Source: Methylobacillus arboreus
GTDB lineage: Bacteria; Pseudomonadota; Gammaproteobacteria; Burkholderiales; Methylophilaceae
NCBI RefSeq assembly: GCF_020532725.1
Contig: NZ_JAJAVC010000003.1
Coordinates: 434,001 to 498,000 of the forward strand
Length of the DNA: 64,000 bases
Reading direction: 5' to 3'
The position numbers and the translations under genes were made by a program. The notes beneath the pieces are model-generated. The model was not told the origin of the DNA. It made no database searches and worked only from the letters and a program-made list of their open reading frames with translations. Below, in pieces: positions 46,156 to 56,324 of this stretch (its first letter is position 1; each line of letters starts with the position of its first letter).

Positions 46156-48888
46156 ATGCGCACACTATCACAGATTTTGCAGCCAGATACAGACTTATCG
46201 CAGGATGAACAATATTTATTGCATGCCATAAAGTGCAGCTCGTTCATTGCGCGCCTGGTCAACAGCGATGCGGTTTTGTTGTCAGAGCTTGGCGCTAGTC
46301 TGCACCAGGCCTGGTCCGCGGAAGAAATGCAAACCTGGCTGGACAATCAAAACGTTGTAGACGATAACAGCCTCAAGCGGGCACTGCGCAAATTGCGCCA
46401 GCGTGTGATGTTGCGCCTGATCGTGCGTGATCTGAATGGCTTGGGCGGCCTTGACGAAGTCATGCAGGTGGTGAGCACGCTGGCTGAAATCAGCCTGCAA
46501 TTTGCCTTGCACCATCTCACGCCCTGGCTGGAGACGCAATATGGCCGGCCTATTGGTGAAGAGAGCGGCGAGCGCCAGCATTTTACCGTGGTGGGCATGG
46601 GCAAGTTGGGCGGGCATGAACTCAACGTGTCTTCAGATATCGACCTGATTTTTGCGTTTGCCGAGGATGGCGAAACCGATGGTGCGAAATCCATTAGTAA
46701 CGTGGATTTTTTCACGCGCCTCGCCAAGCGCCTGATTGCCGCGATTGATGAAATCACCGAGGATGGCTTTGTGTTCCGCGTGGACATGCGCCTCAGGCCT
46801 TATGGCTCAGAAGGTCCGCTGGCTTGTAGTTTTTCCATGCTGGAGGAGTATTACCAGAATCAGGGGCGTGAATGGGAGCGCTATGCCTGGATCAAGGGCA
46901 GGGTGGTGGCTGGCCCGGACCAGGGGCTGAGCAAGTTGCTGCGTCCGTTTGTTTTTCGCAAATACCTCGACTTCGGCGCCCTGGCCTCTATGCGCGATCT
47001 CAAGCTGCAGATACAGCGGGATGTCAACCGGCGCGATATGCATGACAACATCAAGCTGGGCCGTGGCGGTATCCGCGAGGTGGAGTTCATTGCCCAGGTG
47101 TTCCAGCTTATCCGCGGCGGCAGGGATGCCAGCCTGCAGATCAAGTCCACCCTTGCCGTACTTGGCTTGCTTAGGTCAAAGGGCTTGTTGCCTGCCACCA
47201 CGGTGCGTGAGTTAAAAGCCGCTTATATCTTCCTGCGCAACCTGGAGCACAGGCTGCAATATCTTGAAGATACCCAGACTCAGGATATTCCTGCCAATGA
47301 AGAGAGCCGGGGCAGGATTGCGCTGGGGATGGGCTACGAAAGCTGGGATGCATTCCTGGCTGCATTGGAGCTGCATCGCAGTTTGGTGCAGCGTCATTTT
47401 GAGGAAGTGTTCAGTGATCCGGCGGAGGAGCGTATCCAGAAAGACACGACGCAGCAGCAGGAAGCAGCGCTGTGGAAACGCCAGGTTGAAGGCGCCGATG
47501 CGGTAGCGGCCATGGCGCAGTTCGGCTATGCAGAGCCGGAAGAAACCTTACGCAAGCTGCTGAGCCTGCATGAAAGCCCGCGTTACAAGCAATTGCCGGA
47601 AATAAGCCGCCAGCGTTTTGATACCTTGATACCACTGGCGATTGCCGAGGCTGCGCATGAACCCAACCCGGACCAGGCACTGATTCGCGTAGCCGACCTT
47701 CTGGATAGCATCTGCCGGCGTGCGAGCTATCTTGCCCTGCTCGCCGAGTATCCTTCGGCATTGACGTTGGTGATACGTATCGTCGGCGCCAGTCCCTGGC
47801 TTGCGCAATATCTTACCCAGCATCCTATTTTGCTCGATGAGTTGTTGGATACGCGTAATCTTTATGCCGCACCGGATTTTGCTGCGATGCATGCAGACCT
47901 TGAACAGCGGATTCAGGCACTGGATGGGGATGTTGAAAGGCAAATGGACGAAATGCGGCATTTCAAGCATGCGGCCGTGTTCCGCTTTGCCGCCAAGGAC
48001 GTCGCAGGAGAGCTGGCACTTGAAACACTGTCGGATTACCTGAGCGCATTGGCCGATATTATTCTCGATGTCGCCATCAAGACGATCTGGCCCAGCCTGC
48101 GCAACCGGCATCGTGATGAGCCGCAGTTTGCCGTTATTGGCTATGGCAAGCTGGGCGGCAAGGAGCTCGGCTATGCTTCCGACCTTGATATCATCTTCCT
48201 CTATGATGATGAGGCACCAGAGGCCGGTGAGATGTATGCCAAGCTGGGCCAGCGCATCAATACCTGGCTGAGCAGCATGACATCGGCAGGCGCCCTGTAT
48301 GAAACCGATATGCAATTACGGCCGGATGGCGCGAGCGGCCTGCTGGTCAGCTCGGTGCAGGCGTTCAAGACCTATCAGCAGGAAAAAGCCTGGGTCTGGG
48401 AGCACCAGGCGCTGACCCGGGCAAGGTTCTGTGCGGGCAGTCAAGCCATTGGCGCCATATTCGAGCGCATTCGCAAAGAAGTATTATGCCAGCCACGAGA
48501 TAAACAAACGCTTGCCGCAGAAGTGGTTGCCATGCGGCAGAAAATGCACCAGGCTCATCCCAACCATGGCGACCTGTTCGACCTGAAGCATGATAGCGGC
48601 GGGATTGTCGATGTCGAGTTTATCGTACAGTACCTAGTCCTGGCGCATGCGCAACAATATCCGGAACTGACGCGCAACCTGGGCAATATTGCCTTGCTGG
48701 AAATATTGGGAAGGTTGGGATTGGTGGACGCAGCGCTTGCGCACCAGGTGGCGCAGGCATACCGTGATTACCGGCGCTGCCAGCATGCGATTCGTTTGCA
48801 GGGAGACAGCAAGGCCCGCGTACCCCTTGCCAAGGTCGAGGCGGAAGTGGCTGCGGTACGCGACTTGTGGCAGCAGGTATTTGTATAG
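46156..48888 (+). CDS. glnE: bifunctional glutamine synthetase adenylyltransferase/adenylyl-removing enzyme
   Basis: 910 residues. GlnE adenylylates and deadenylylates glutamine synthetase according to nitrogen status relayed by PII. Two nucleotidyltransferase domains are present: N-terminal deadenylylation domain with GMGKLGGHELNVSSDIDLIF, and C-terminal adenylylation domain with GYGKLGGKELGYASDLDIIF. Full-length match. It ends only 5 bp before the stop of the converging HD-GYP gene. Together with the amt gene it is the second nitrogen-control gene of the window, though 40 kb away. Confidence 0.97.
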   Translation: MRTLSQILQPDTDLSQDEQYLLHAIKCSSFIARLVNSDAVLLSELGASLHQAWSAEEMQTWLDNQNVVDDNSLKRALRKLRQRVMLRLIVRDLNGLGGLDEVMQVVSTLAEISLQFALHHLTPWLETQYGRPIGEESGERQHFTVVGMGKLGGHELNVSSDIDLIFAFAEDGETDGAKSISNVDFFTRLAKRLIAAIDEITEDGFVFRVDMRLRPYGSEGPLACSFSMLEEYYQNQGREWERYAWIKGRVVAGPDQGLSKLLRPFVFRKYLDFGALASMRDLKLQIQRDVNRRDMHDNIKLGRGGIREVEFIAQVFQLIRGGRDASLQIKSTLAVLGLLRSKGLLPATTVRELKAAYIFLRNLEHRLQYLEDTQTQDIPANEESRGRIALGMGYESWDAFLAALELHRSLVQRHFEEVFSDPAEERIQKDTTQQQEAALWKRQVEGADAVAAMAQFGYAEPEETLRKLLSLHESPRYKQLPEISRQRFDTLIPLAIAEAAHEPNPDQALIRVADLLDSICRRASYLALLAEYPSALTLVIRIVGASPWLAQYLTQHPILLDELLDTRNLYAAPDFAAMHADLEQRIQALDGDVERQMDEMRHFKHAAVFRFAAKDVAGELALETLSDYLSALADIILDVAIKTIWPSLRNRHRDEPQFAVIGYGKLGGKELGYASDLDIIFLYDDEAPEAGEMYAKLGQRINTWLSSMTSAGALYETDMQLRPDGASGLLVSSVQAFKTYQQEKAWVWEHQALTRARFCAGSQAIGAIFERIRKEVLCQPRDKQTLAAEVVAMRQKMHQAHPNHGDLFDLKHDSGGIVDVEFIVQYLVLAHAQQYPELTRNLGNIALLEILGRLGLVDAALAHQVAQAYRDYRRCQHAIRLQGDSKARVPLAKVEAEVAAVRDLWQQVFV

Positions 48889-48893
48889 CTGCG

Positions 48894-49517
48894 CTAATCT
48901 ATACGTGCAGGGCTGCGTTCAATCACATGCATAAAGCATGCAAACACATCCGGGTCGGTCTTGATGCCTTCTTCTGTTGCCAGAATATCAATGATTTCGC
49001 GGTGGTTGCGAGCACGGTGGTATGGTCGGGTAGTGGCCATGGCATCATAGGCATCGGCAATCAGCAGGATGCGGGATTCCAATGGGATATTGTCGCCAAC
49101 CAGCCCGTCCGGATAGCCGCTGCCGTTAAAGCACTCATGGTGATGGCGGATGATAGTGGCAATCTGCTCGGCCTGAGGGTGTAACGTATTGCGGAACAGG
49201 CGCTCGCCTTTGGCTGGATGCATCTTCATCATGACCCATTCCTCGGAATTCAACGGGCCAGGCTTGAGCAGAACGCTATCTGGAATACCGATTTTCCCGA
49301 TGTCATGAAACCGGGCGCCGACGGCGAGGAGATCAAGCTCTCTCTGGTCCAGGCTGCATGCCATGCCGATCTCGCGGGCAAGCAGTGAAACTCGGTCGCA
49401 GTGCTGGTGGGTATAAGCATCGCGCTCGTCCAAAGCCAGAAAAAGTGCCTGCGTGGATTCGGCAAGATAGGATTCGAAGGAGGAGGGGGCGACTGATCTT
49501 TGCAAATTATCCGGCAA
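48894..49517 (-). CDS. HD-GYP domain phosphohydrolase
   Basis: 207 residues from TTG 49517, preceded by GGGAGG at the right distance. The protein is almost entirely an HD-GYP domain: HQHCDRV, the HD doublet in ARFHDIGKIGIPD, MKMHPAKGERLF, and HHHECFNGSGYPDGL with the GYP motif. HD-GYP proteins usually hydrolyse cyclic di-GMP. No sensor domain is attached, so the input signal must come from elsewhere. It converges on glnE. Confidence 0.9.
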   Translation of the reverse strand: MPDNLQRSVAPSSFESYLAESTQALFLALDERDAYTHQHCDRVSLLAREIGMACSLDQRELDLLAVGARFHDIGKIGIPDSVLLKPGPLNSEEWVMMKMHPAKGERLFRNTLHPQAEQIATIIRHHHECFNGSGYPDGLVGDNIPLESRILLIADAYDAMATTRPYHRARNHREIIDILATEEGIKTDPDVFACFMHVIERSPARID

Positions 49518-49670
49518 GATCAGCCTCCCGGGCAGCGGCAGTGGGAGATACTGACGGGAAGTGTGTAAGAGTTACTACTATCAATCGCAAATCCGTTTGA
49601 AGCTAAATATTATGTGTCCTAAATATTAGGCGTACATTAGCATATGCCGGATGCTATTGAAACCGCTAAT

Positions 49671-50216
49671 TCAGCATGCAGGATTCTTGTCGATGACCGA
49701 TTTCAGGCTCTTGCCGGCCTTGTTTGTTGCAAACGGTGCGTGGTATTCAATATCGTAGATCATCCACTGACCGTTTTCCTTCTGCAGGATCACTTCATCA
49801 TCCCAGCGCTGGGTCTTGCCATCTTTTTCCAGGCGGAAATGCACTGTCGCCTGACGTCCAAGCTGGGTGGTAATGCTGGGTTCGATGGTGAAGCTGCTGA
49901 ATCCGGCATCATTGGATGTGAAAAGGTCGCCGCTGGTCCATGGTGTGGCTTTGCCCCGCGAGCGGCAACGGTGCTGTTCGCGTAGCGAAATATAGAAAAT
50001 GCGGTGCAACTTGGGGATGAAGTGCTGCGAAATGGCATCCAGCTGTTGTATATTGGGCAAACCGACTACTTTGTTGCTTTTTTGCAGCGCTGCGTAATCT
50101 TCAAAAAAACGTACGGCAACGTCCCTGGCTTCGTCTTTCTCAGGCTTGGCAGCATCGACAGGGAAAGCCAACAGCAAACTCAGGCTGACTGCGAGGGGAA
50201 GAAAAGGCTTGGCCAT
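49671..50216 (-). CDS. exported hypothetical protein
   Basis: 181 residues from ATG 50216 with a signal peptide (residues 1-22, ending PVDA). The mature part starts Lys/Glu-rich (AKPEKDEARDVAVRFFEDY) and has an NTF2-like beta-rich character in the second half (ATVHFRLEKDGKTQRWDDEV). It resembles small periplasmic proteins of the DUF3828 sort, but I am not sure of the family. The start at 50216 is preferred because the longer frame gives an unnatural leader. No operon partner is obvious. Confidence 0.65.
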   Translation of the reverse strand: MAKPFLPLAVSLSLLLAFPVDAAKPEKDEARDVAVRFFEDYAALQKSNKVVGLPNIQQLDAISQHFIPKLHRIFYISLREQHRCRSRGKATPWTSGDLFTSNDAGFSSFTIEPSITTQLGRQATVHFRLEKDGKTQRWDDEVILQKENGQWMIYDIEYHAPFATNKAGKSLKSVIDKNPAC

Positions 50217-50344
50217 ATACAAGACTCCGGTTAGCGCTACGGCTTCGGGATTGAGATGGCGCATTAGAGCATGCCGGTAAAAGCGCAGGCAAGCCCTTGA
50301 AGGGGCTTGCCGCTAGATCAGGAAAAAATCCGTATCCTGCTTCA

Positions 50345-51661
50345 TTAATTTGCTGATGCTGCTGAGCTCACCCGCCAGATGGTGTTGCCAACATCGTCGG
50401 CAACCAGCAGGGCACCTTTTTGTTCAACCAGCACGCCCACCGGCCGTCCCTGGGCCTCGCCGCGCTCGTTGATAAAGCCGGTGAGGACATCAATAGGGTT
50501 CCCTTCAGGCTTGCCATCTGCAAATGGAACGAACAGCACCTTGTAGCCGCTGCTGGGCTTGCGGTTCCATGAGCCATGCTGGCCAATGAACATGCCGTTG
50601 GCGAATGGCTCAGGCAGTGTATTGCCTTTGGCTGCAGCCAACCCCAGTGATGCAGTATGCGGCCCTACGGCATAATCCGGTGAGATGGCCTTGGCTACCA
50701 GCTCGGGTTTTTGCGGTTGTACGCGTACATCAACGTGGTTGCCGTAATAGCTGTATGGCCAGCCATAAAAGCCGCCATCCTGCACCGAGGTGATGTAGTC
50801 GGGCACCAAATCGCTGCCGATTTCGTCCCGCTCATTGACCGCAGTCCATAGGGCGCCGCTGTCAGGTTCCCAGGCCAGGCCGTTAGGATTGCGCAGGCCG
50901 GAGGCAAAAATGCGGTGCTCGCCGTTTTGTGCATCGACTTCCCAAATGGCCGCGCGGCCTTCTTCTATCTCCAAGCCGTTTTCGCCGATATTGCTGTTTG
51001 AGCCGACGGTGACATAAAGCTTGCTGCCGTCAGCGTTGGCGATCAGGTTCTTGGTCCAGTGGTGGTTGCGCGGCAAGCCTGGCAGGTCAACCAGTTTAGT
51101 GGGAGGGGCGCTGATGCTGGTTTCTCCTTCTTTGTAGGGGAAGGTAACCACGGCATCGGCATTGGCGACATAAAATGTATCACCTATCAGCGCCATGCCG
51201 AATGGCGAATGCAAATCCTTGAGGAATACCGACCGCTGGTCGGCCACGCCGTCGCCATCGGTATCGCGCAACAGGGTAATGCGGTTGGCGCTGGGAGTGC
51301 CGGCGCCGCCCCGCTTCATGAACTTGCTTGCGAACCAGCCGCGCAGGCTGAAGCCTTCATCATCTTTTGGAGGGCTATTCGTCTCTGCCACGAGGATATC
51401 GCCATTCGGCAATTGATACAGCCAGCGCGGGTGCTCAAGGTCTGTGGCAAAGGCGTTAACGGCAGTGCCTTCTGCGGCCCTGGGCGTCGCTCCCTCCGGC
51501 CAGCCCACTGCGGTGGCAACATGCACGGTTGGAATCAGGCTGCTGCGGGGCTCCGGCAATTCGGGCTTGGGGCCAATGCCTGCCGAGACGGGGAGTTTGG
51601 CGACATCGCCGCAGGCGGCAAGGGATAAGGCAATCAAGGCGGGAATGAGCGTTCGATGCAT
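50345..51661 (-). CDS. PQQ-dependent sugar dehydrogenase-like lipoprotein (sorbosone dehydrogenase family)
   Basis: 438 residues from ATG 51661. The N-terminus is a lipoprotein signal with lipobox SLAACG (Cys at about residue 18). The mature part is a six-bladed beta-propeller of the soluble glucose/sorbosone dehydrogenase family: [63 protein letters not shown] and [19 protein letters not shown] use is inferred from the family; methylotrophs make PQQ for methanol dehydrogenase. The actual sugar or aldehyde is unknown. A MITE copy lies just upstream. Confidence 0.88.
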   Translation of the reverse strand: MHRTLIPALIALSLAACGDVAKLPVSAGIGPKPELPEPRSSLIPTVHVATAVGWPEGATPRAAEGTAVNAFATDLEHPRWLYQLPNGDILVAETNSPPKDDEGFSLRGWFASKFMKRGGAGTPSANRITLLRDTDGDGVADQRSVFLKDLHSPFGMALIGDTFYVANADAVVTFPYKEGETSISAPPTKLVDLPGLPRNHHWTKNLIANADGSKLYVTVGSNSNIGENGLEIEEGRAAIWEVDAQNGEHRIFASGLRNPNGLAWEPDSGALWTAVNERDEIGSDLVPDYITSVQDGGFYGWPYSYYGNHVDVRVQPQKPELVAKAISPDYAVGPHTASLGLAAAKGNTLPEPFANGMFIGQHGSWNRKPSSGYKVLFVPFADGKPEGNPIDVLTGFINERGEAQGRPVGVLVEQKGALLVADDVGNTIWRVSSAASAN

Positions 51662-51744
51662 GATGTGTCCTTTAATGGTATCCGGGGGAGTAGGGGTCAT
51701 GATCTATAATGGCCGGATCAGGTTTGTTTTGATTCTACAGGTTT

Positions 51745-52015
51745 AGAGCCTGTTGATGATTATTTCATGGGGTACGTTGTCCCGGCAGGGTAGTCGAAGC
51801 AAGGCGCAAACCGCAGACGTGCTCATTGCACGGCGAGGATTTGCAACGCAGCAGCGGCTGCGCTGCCGGGACAACCCGAAGGGCATGGCCCCAAAATGCG
51901 CCCGCTCTGCGTTGCAAATCCTTGGCAAGGCAATGAGCATTACCTGCGGACTGCGCCTTGACCGGACGCGTTTTGAAGCCATGCGTACCCCATGAAATAA
52001 TCATCAACAGGCTCT
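51745..52015. repeat. MITE-like palindromic element, type 1 (copy B)
   Basis: 271 bp with about 32-bp terminal inverted repeats beginning AGAGCCTGTTGATGATTATT. As in copy A, TTA flanks GAGCC/GGCTC on both sides. The arm bases that differ from copy A differ symmetrically at both ends, so pairing is kept. Inside, an inverted pair of longer segments (around GGATTTGCAACGCAG and its complement) makes the whole nearly palindromic. It ends 33 bp before the methyltransferase gene. Confidence 0.8.
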
Positions 52016-52048
52016 TAATGACGCATCACGCACAAAGAAAGTTCTGAC

Positions 52049-53182
52049 TTGAGTACAGCATCTCCTCCCCATCCCGTTGTTCTCTGGCAAGAAGGCGGTG
52101 AAGCGCGCAGTGCCTTGTGGCGTTCGGAAAACCACAGCAAACCGCCTGCCCGGGTGCAAGTGGTCGACGATACCATCAAGGCTGACCATGCCTACCGCCT
52201 GGCTTGCGAAGGTACGGCCTTGCTATGGCGCGGCGATTTCCAGAATGCGCGCCAACTGTTGCAGGCAATGGCGCGCCGTATGGATCGCAAGTCAGCCAAA
52301 ACCTCGGTGCAGCCTGCCGAGGCATTCCACTTGCACCGCCAGGCGCAGGCGCAACGCGCCCGGGTGCTAGGCATGCTTTTGGTAGAGCTTGGGGCGGATT
52401 ACCACATTGCATTGCGCCGTGCTCCTGATGTGAAGCAAGCTTGCCTGCAGGCATATGGCGAGGCGGAACAGGGAGCCTTGGTTTCATTGCGGGAGGTGCA
52501 AGGTTTGATCGGCGCCTACGAGTGGCGCAAGAAGGGGGTTGAGGTTCCCGCTCTGGGCGCGCGTATCCATCCGCATTACAGCGTGTTCTCACCAGTACGG
52601 GGCGAATATGTTGACTTGGTAGCCCAGGCACCACTGCCGGATACGTCACTTGCCTTTGATATCGGCACCGGCAGCGGCGTGCTTGCTGCTGTGCTGGCAA
52701 AGCGCGGGGTCAAACGGGTATTGGCGACCGATCAGGATGCACGGGCTTTGGCCTGCGCACGGGACAATATGCAAAAACTGGGGCTGGAGCAGCAGGTTGA
52801 GATATTGGAACGCAACCTGTTTCCAGAGGGACAAGCGCCTTTGATTGTCTGCAATCCGCCATGGATACCGGCCAAGGCCAACGCTGCAATCGAATATGCG
52901 ATTTACGACCCGGACAGCGCCATGCTCAAGGGGTTCCTGAGCGGGGCGGCGGCACATCTGGCACCCGCGGGCGAGGCTTGGCTGGTTATGTCTGATATTG
53001 CCGAGCACCTTGGCCTGCGAACGCGCCAGCAGTTGCTGGATATGGTTGCAGCAGCCGGGCTCAAGGTGTTGGGACGGATTGATGCAAAGCCCAGGCACTC
53101 GCGTGCCAGCGATGCATCAGACCCTCTGCACCAGGCGCGCGCGGCTGAGGTGACTTCTCTCTGGCGCTTGGCCGCTGTTTAA
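52049..53182 (+). CDS. class I SAM-dependent methyltransferase (HemK/RsmC-like)
   Basis: 377 residues, start TTG 52049. The N-terminal 170 residues are a helical domain; the C-terminal half is a Rossmann-type methyltransferase with motif I FDIGTGSGVLAAVLAKRG, an acidic residue after strand 2 (RVLATDQDARAL) and NPPWIP, the (N/D)PP(Y/W) motif of enzymes that methylate amide, amino or guanine nitrogens. The substrate is thus likely a nitrogen in RNA or protein. It overlaps the converging Na/Pi transporter gene by four bases. A MITE copy occupies the position of its promoter. Confidence 0.85.
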   Translation: MSTASPPHPVVLWQEGGEARSALWRSENHSKPPARVQVVDDTIKADHAYRLACEGTALLWRGDFQNARQLLQAMARRMDRKSAKTSVQPAEAFHLHRQAQAQRARVLGMLLVELGADYHIALRRAPDVKQACLQAYGEAEQGALVSLREVQGLIGAYEWRKKGVEVPALGARIHPHYSVFSPVRGEYVDLVAQAPLPDTSLAFDIGTGSGVLAAVLAKRGVKRVLATDQDARALACARDNMQKLGLEQQVEILERNLFPEGQAPLIVCNPPWIPAKANAAIEYAIYDPDSAMLKGFLSGAAAHLAPAGEAWLVMSDIAEHLGLRTRQQLLDMVAAAGLKVLGRIDAKPRHSRASDASDPLHQARAAEVTSLWRLAAV

Positions 53183-54795
53183 GCGGCGGCTTGTTCCTGC
53201 TCTGCTGGTTCACCTGTCTCAACGGAGCTCGGCGGTTTGTCGTCACTTGCTTGTAACTGATCGAATGCCAGCATAGCCTTGGTGAGCTGCTGGTTGAAAC
53301 GACGCGTTTCTGCCAGTTTGAGCAAGTCATCGCCACCTGATTCATGCGCAAGGCGCTCGTGCAGTACTTCCTGGAATATGGCCTGTTTTTTCTGTTGACG
53401 CTCTCGAACAAATTGGCGATAGGCTTTACGCAATGCGGTCCGGTCAGGCGGCAAAGGGCTGTCGCTGAGCGCTTGCCAGTAGGGTATTTCCAGGCTGAAC
53501 GCGGCCTGGTTTTCAGCCAGGTGCCGTGCCAGGCTGGGCAGGAGTTGCAGCGCCATGGACAGGCGCAACTGGTTTTGTACCAGCAGGTTCAGCGATTCGG
53601 CTTCTTCTGCGGACATGCTTTGCTGGGCTAGCTGGGCAATGTAGTGGTGCAGGTTCTTTAATATCTGCTTGTTATCTTCCAGCAGTTGCGTATCGAGCTC
53701 ATGCGTTTGCCCCATCATCAGCGCCTGGCGCGCGATCAGTTGCCCGGCGCGCATGCCTTCGAGGCTCATGGCCTTGATTGCGAGGCTTGGAATAGCCAAG
53801 CTGGATTGATCCAGGCTGAAGGAGGCCTGGTGGGCCGGATGCTTGAACTTGGTTTGCAGCCAGCGCAGCAATGGAGGGGTCAGCGGGTACATCAGCACTA
53901 CGCCCAATACATTGAATGCAGTGTGGAACAGCGCGAGGATGAACTGGGGCTGGGCATCATGAAACACCAACTGGGCGATTTCCTGAATGCCCCAAAGCAA
54001 TGGCTTGAGCAATAGCAACGCGACAATTGCGGTGAGCACATTGAACAATACATGCAGGCTTGCCACGCGCTTGGCAGTAGCCGTGGCGGCGAGGGTGGCC
54101 AGCAGGGCGGTGGATGTGGTGCCGACATTGGAGCCGATCACGACGGCTGCCCCGATTTCCAGCGGCACTGCACCTGTGGAAACCGCGGTTACCACCAGGG
54201 CAATCACTGCCAGCGAGGCCTGCATTACCACGGTGAGCAAAATACCTGCCAACATGGAAAGCAGGATGCCCCAAACGCCCAGGCTCGTGAGATAGGCAAA
54301 GTCCACATTGACAAAGACCGTATCAAAACTGGTCTTGAGATATCCAAGCCCGAGAAACAGCAGCGCAAAACCGGTAAATGCCTCTCCAATACCTTGGCGC
54401 CGGGATTGTTTGCTAAACAATTTGAGCATGACAGCGATACCGAGTATCGGCAATGCCAAATCATCCAGCTTGAAGCTGCCGCCGACCACGGCGACCACCC
54501 AGGCACTCAGGGAACTGCCGAGGTTGCTGCCATAAATGACAAAGGCAGCCGCGGACAGGGAGAGAATGTTGGCATTGGCAAAGCCGATGGTGGCCACGGT
54601 GATCGCGGTGGAAGACTGTACCGCGAGCGTACTGACGCTGCCGATAAAAATGCCTTGTAGCGGCGTGCCGGTCCAGCGTTGGAGTAATTGCATGAAGCTG
54701 GGGCCAGCGGCGGTTTTCAAGCCGCGCGTCATCCAGTCTATGCCCAGCAGCATGAGGCCAATGGCACCCAGGCCCATGAAAATATCAGACCACAT
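53179..54795 (-). CDS. Na/Pi cotransporter family protein
   Basis: 538 residues. The N-terminal 320 residues hold the two inverted NaPi-2b-type repeats with QSSTAITVATIGFANANILS and GSNVGTTSTALLATLA. The C-terminal 200 residues form a PhoU-like helical domain (MRAGQLIARQALMMGQTHELD). It exports or imports phosphate coupled to sodium in the inner membrane. No pho regulon genes are next to it. It converges on the methyltransferase gene. Confidence 0.93.
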   Translation of the reverse strand: MWSDIFMGLGAIGLMLLGIDWMTRGLKTAAGPSFMQLLQRWTGTPLQGIFIGSVSTLAVQSSTAITVATIGFANANILSLSAAAFVIYGSNLGSSLSAWVVAVVGGSFKLDDLALPILGIAVMLKLFSKQSRRQGIGEAFTGFALLFLGLGYLKTSFDTVFVNVDFAYLTSLGVWGILLSMLAGILLTVVMQASLAVIALVVTAVSTGAVPLEIGAAVVIGSNVGTTSTALLATLAATATAKRVASLHVLFNVLTAIVALLLLKPLLWGIQEIAQLVFHDAQPQFILALFHTAFNVLGVVLMYPLTPPLLRWLQTKFKHPAHQASFSLDQSSLAIPSLAIKAMSLEGMRAGQLIARQALMMGQTHELDTQLLEDNKQILKNLHHYIAQLAQQSMSAEEAESLNLLVQNQLRLSMALQLLPSLARHLAENQAAFSLEIPYWQALSDSPLPPDRTALRKAYRQFVRERQQKKQAIFQEVLHERLAHESGGDDLLKLAETRRFNQQLTKAMLAFDQLQASDDKPPSSVETGEPAEQEQAAA

Positions 54796-54870
54796 TGAAT
54801 AAATTGAGCGTTTGAATGAAACGCTAGTTTAACCTGAATGTGCTATTTGCCTGAATGCGTGTGTATTGCG

Positions 54871-55467
54871 CTATTCCAATAGCAGCTTGAGTTCACGCTG
54901 GTTACCGCTGAAATTAAGCCCGCCGACCGTGATGCTCAGCGTAGCTTCGGGCATGTCACGATCAATGAGAAATTCAACCAGGCTGTCCTTGGTTTCGTCC
55001 CGTGCGACAAGCTCATTAAGGTAGTTGCTTGGCTTGATGCGTATTTCACCTGCCTGCAGGCGGAAGGAGTCGCTCCAGAAGTTCAGGCCGCCAGCGGCGT
55101 TGGTCCAGGCGCGGATTTTCAGGCTGATGCGTTGCTGGTTTGGCGGTTCGGGCGTGGATGTGGCGGAGAGAATGGTATAGCGGAATTCGTTACCGGTGCC
55201 GCTGTCCATGCGCACATTGTTGCCATCGGGTAGCTTGATTTCCCTGGCAGCAATTGGCGTTATTGAGGTTTCAGGAGGCGCTTGCTGGCTGACGATGGGA
55301 TGGTCCTGGTTGCTCGATACGTTTGGCTTGCCTGTTTCCGTTGTGCCAAACCACCCGGTTTGCTGAATTGTCACCACCAGTCCTGTCAGCGCCGTGATGA
55401 TGCCGGCAATGGCTGTCAGTATCCCCGGGATTGTCTGCCACCAACTGCCTGTCTTGTTTTCAGCCAT
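54871..55467 (-). CDS. membrane-anchored hypothetical protein next to M15 peptidase
   Basis: 198 residues from ATG 55467, preceded by AAGGGA. One N-terminal membrane anchor (IPGILTAIAGIITALTGLVV, about residues 13-33) leads to a variable linker and a beta-rich domain ending in a cluster of charged residues. The frame could also start at 55485, overlapping the upstream stop. I do not recognise a family for the C-terminal part, but the TIPGILTAIAGIITALTG-type anchor recurs in proteins next to cell-wall peptidases. It is probably co-transcribed with the M15 peptidase. Confidence 0.65.
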   Translation of the reverse strand: MAENKTGSWWQTIPGILTAIAGIITALTGLVVTIQQTGWFGTTETGKPNVSSNQDHPIVSQQAPPETSITPIAAREIKLPDGNNVRMDSGTGNEFRYTILSATSTPEPPNQQRISLKIRAWTNAAGGLNFWSDSFRLQAGEIRIKPSNYLNELVARDETKDSLVEFLIDRDMPEATLSITVGGLNFSGNQRELKLLLE

Positions 55468-55481
55468 TTGTATTGTTCCCT

Positions 55482-56084
55482 TCAAGCAAACGCCGGAGTA
55501 TTGGAGGAAAGGCGTCCACGTAGTTCTGCAAGCATTTGCCGCTCAGCCAGGCTAGTGGCCCAGGCGGGCCGGAGCTGGAAATGCGGCTGGTCAACTATCG
55601 TTTTCCAGTTGCCACCCCATTCCAGCCCCAGCTCCTCGCCCAATACGCCGACGGCTTTGTATTTGGGCGAATCGCCAAGGTAGCGGTTGCCCTCGAATAC
55701 GCCGACATCAAAGGCAATACCGAAGTTGTGGTTAGAATAGCCGCCGCGGGCATTGGTGACAATATTACCGGGAGCGCTACGCCCCTGGGCATACAGGGCA
55801 TCTTGTTCTTCGTAAGTGCGTAGCCCGCTGATTACCTTGATGTTGATACCAGCGGCCGCCGCTTTTTCGATCAGGGCCCGGGCAAGCGGGCGTACTTCAG
55901 GCAGGAGGGTGGCAATTTGTTTTTCGCTGCGGGGGTCGGCAGTATTGGGTTGAGGAGGAGGGGCGGTTTGTTCTGTCTGTACCAGTTTTTGATAAATTGC
56001 ACCCCAGGTTTCAGGGCCGGCCTTTCCATCGACTTGCACTCCCAATGCCGATTGCACTGCCCGGATCATTTCGTTCATGGTCAT
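55482..56084 (-). CDS. M15 family peptidase (endolysin/CwlK-like)
   Basis: 200 residues, preceded by AAGGG. The N-terminal 35 residues match a peptidoglycan-binding repeat (IRAVQSALGVQVDGKAGPETW). The peptidase part contains SGLRTYEEQDALYAQGRS, YSNHNFGIAFDVGVF (zinc-binding His/Asp) and DQPHFQ (third ligand). This is the L-Ala-D-Glu endopeptidase/VanY-like M15 layout. No signal peptide is present, so export must depend on a holin-like partner or cell lysis; the downstream membrane-anchored protein is a candidate partner. No prophage genes surround it. Confidence 0.85.
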   Translation of the reverse strand: MTMNEMIRAVQSALGVQVDGKAGPETWGAIYQKLVQTEQTAPPPQPNTADPRSEKQIATLLPEVRPLARALIEKAAAAGINIKVISGLRTYEEQDALYAQGRSAPGNIVTNARGGYSNHNFGIAFDVGVFEGNRYLGDSPKYKAVGVLGEELGLEWGGNWKTIVDQPHFQLRPAWATSLAERQMLAELRGRLSSNTPAFA

Positions 56085-56324
56085 GATGTGCCCTTAATAA
56101 TTTGCTGGTGGTGTTTGGGATCATAGGATAAAAATCATGATTATGAGTATATCTATAATGATGCGGACGGGAAATAGCGTTGACCAGCTTCTAGTAATTG
56201 GTCCATGTTAAGGCGAATACAGTTGGCCACTAGTCGAGAAGAGGCAAGTTGCTTCAATATGGATTGGTACTGCTGGACCAAGCCAGGGTAAGAATGCTTG
56301 GAAAATATAATCTAAAAATACAAA

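Noticed and set aside
51743..51982. Arg-rich frames inside the MITE copies (also 32671-32853)
   Set aside because: They follow the palindromic repeat sequence and show no coding pattern beyond that; similar frames appear wherever such elements lie.
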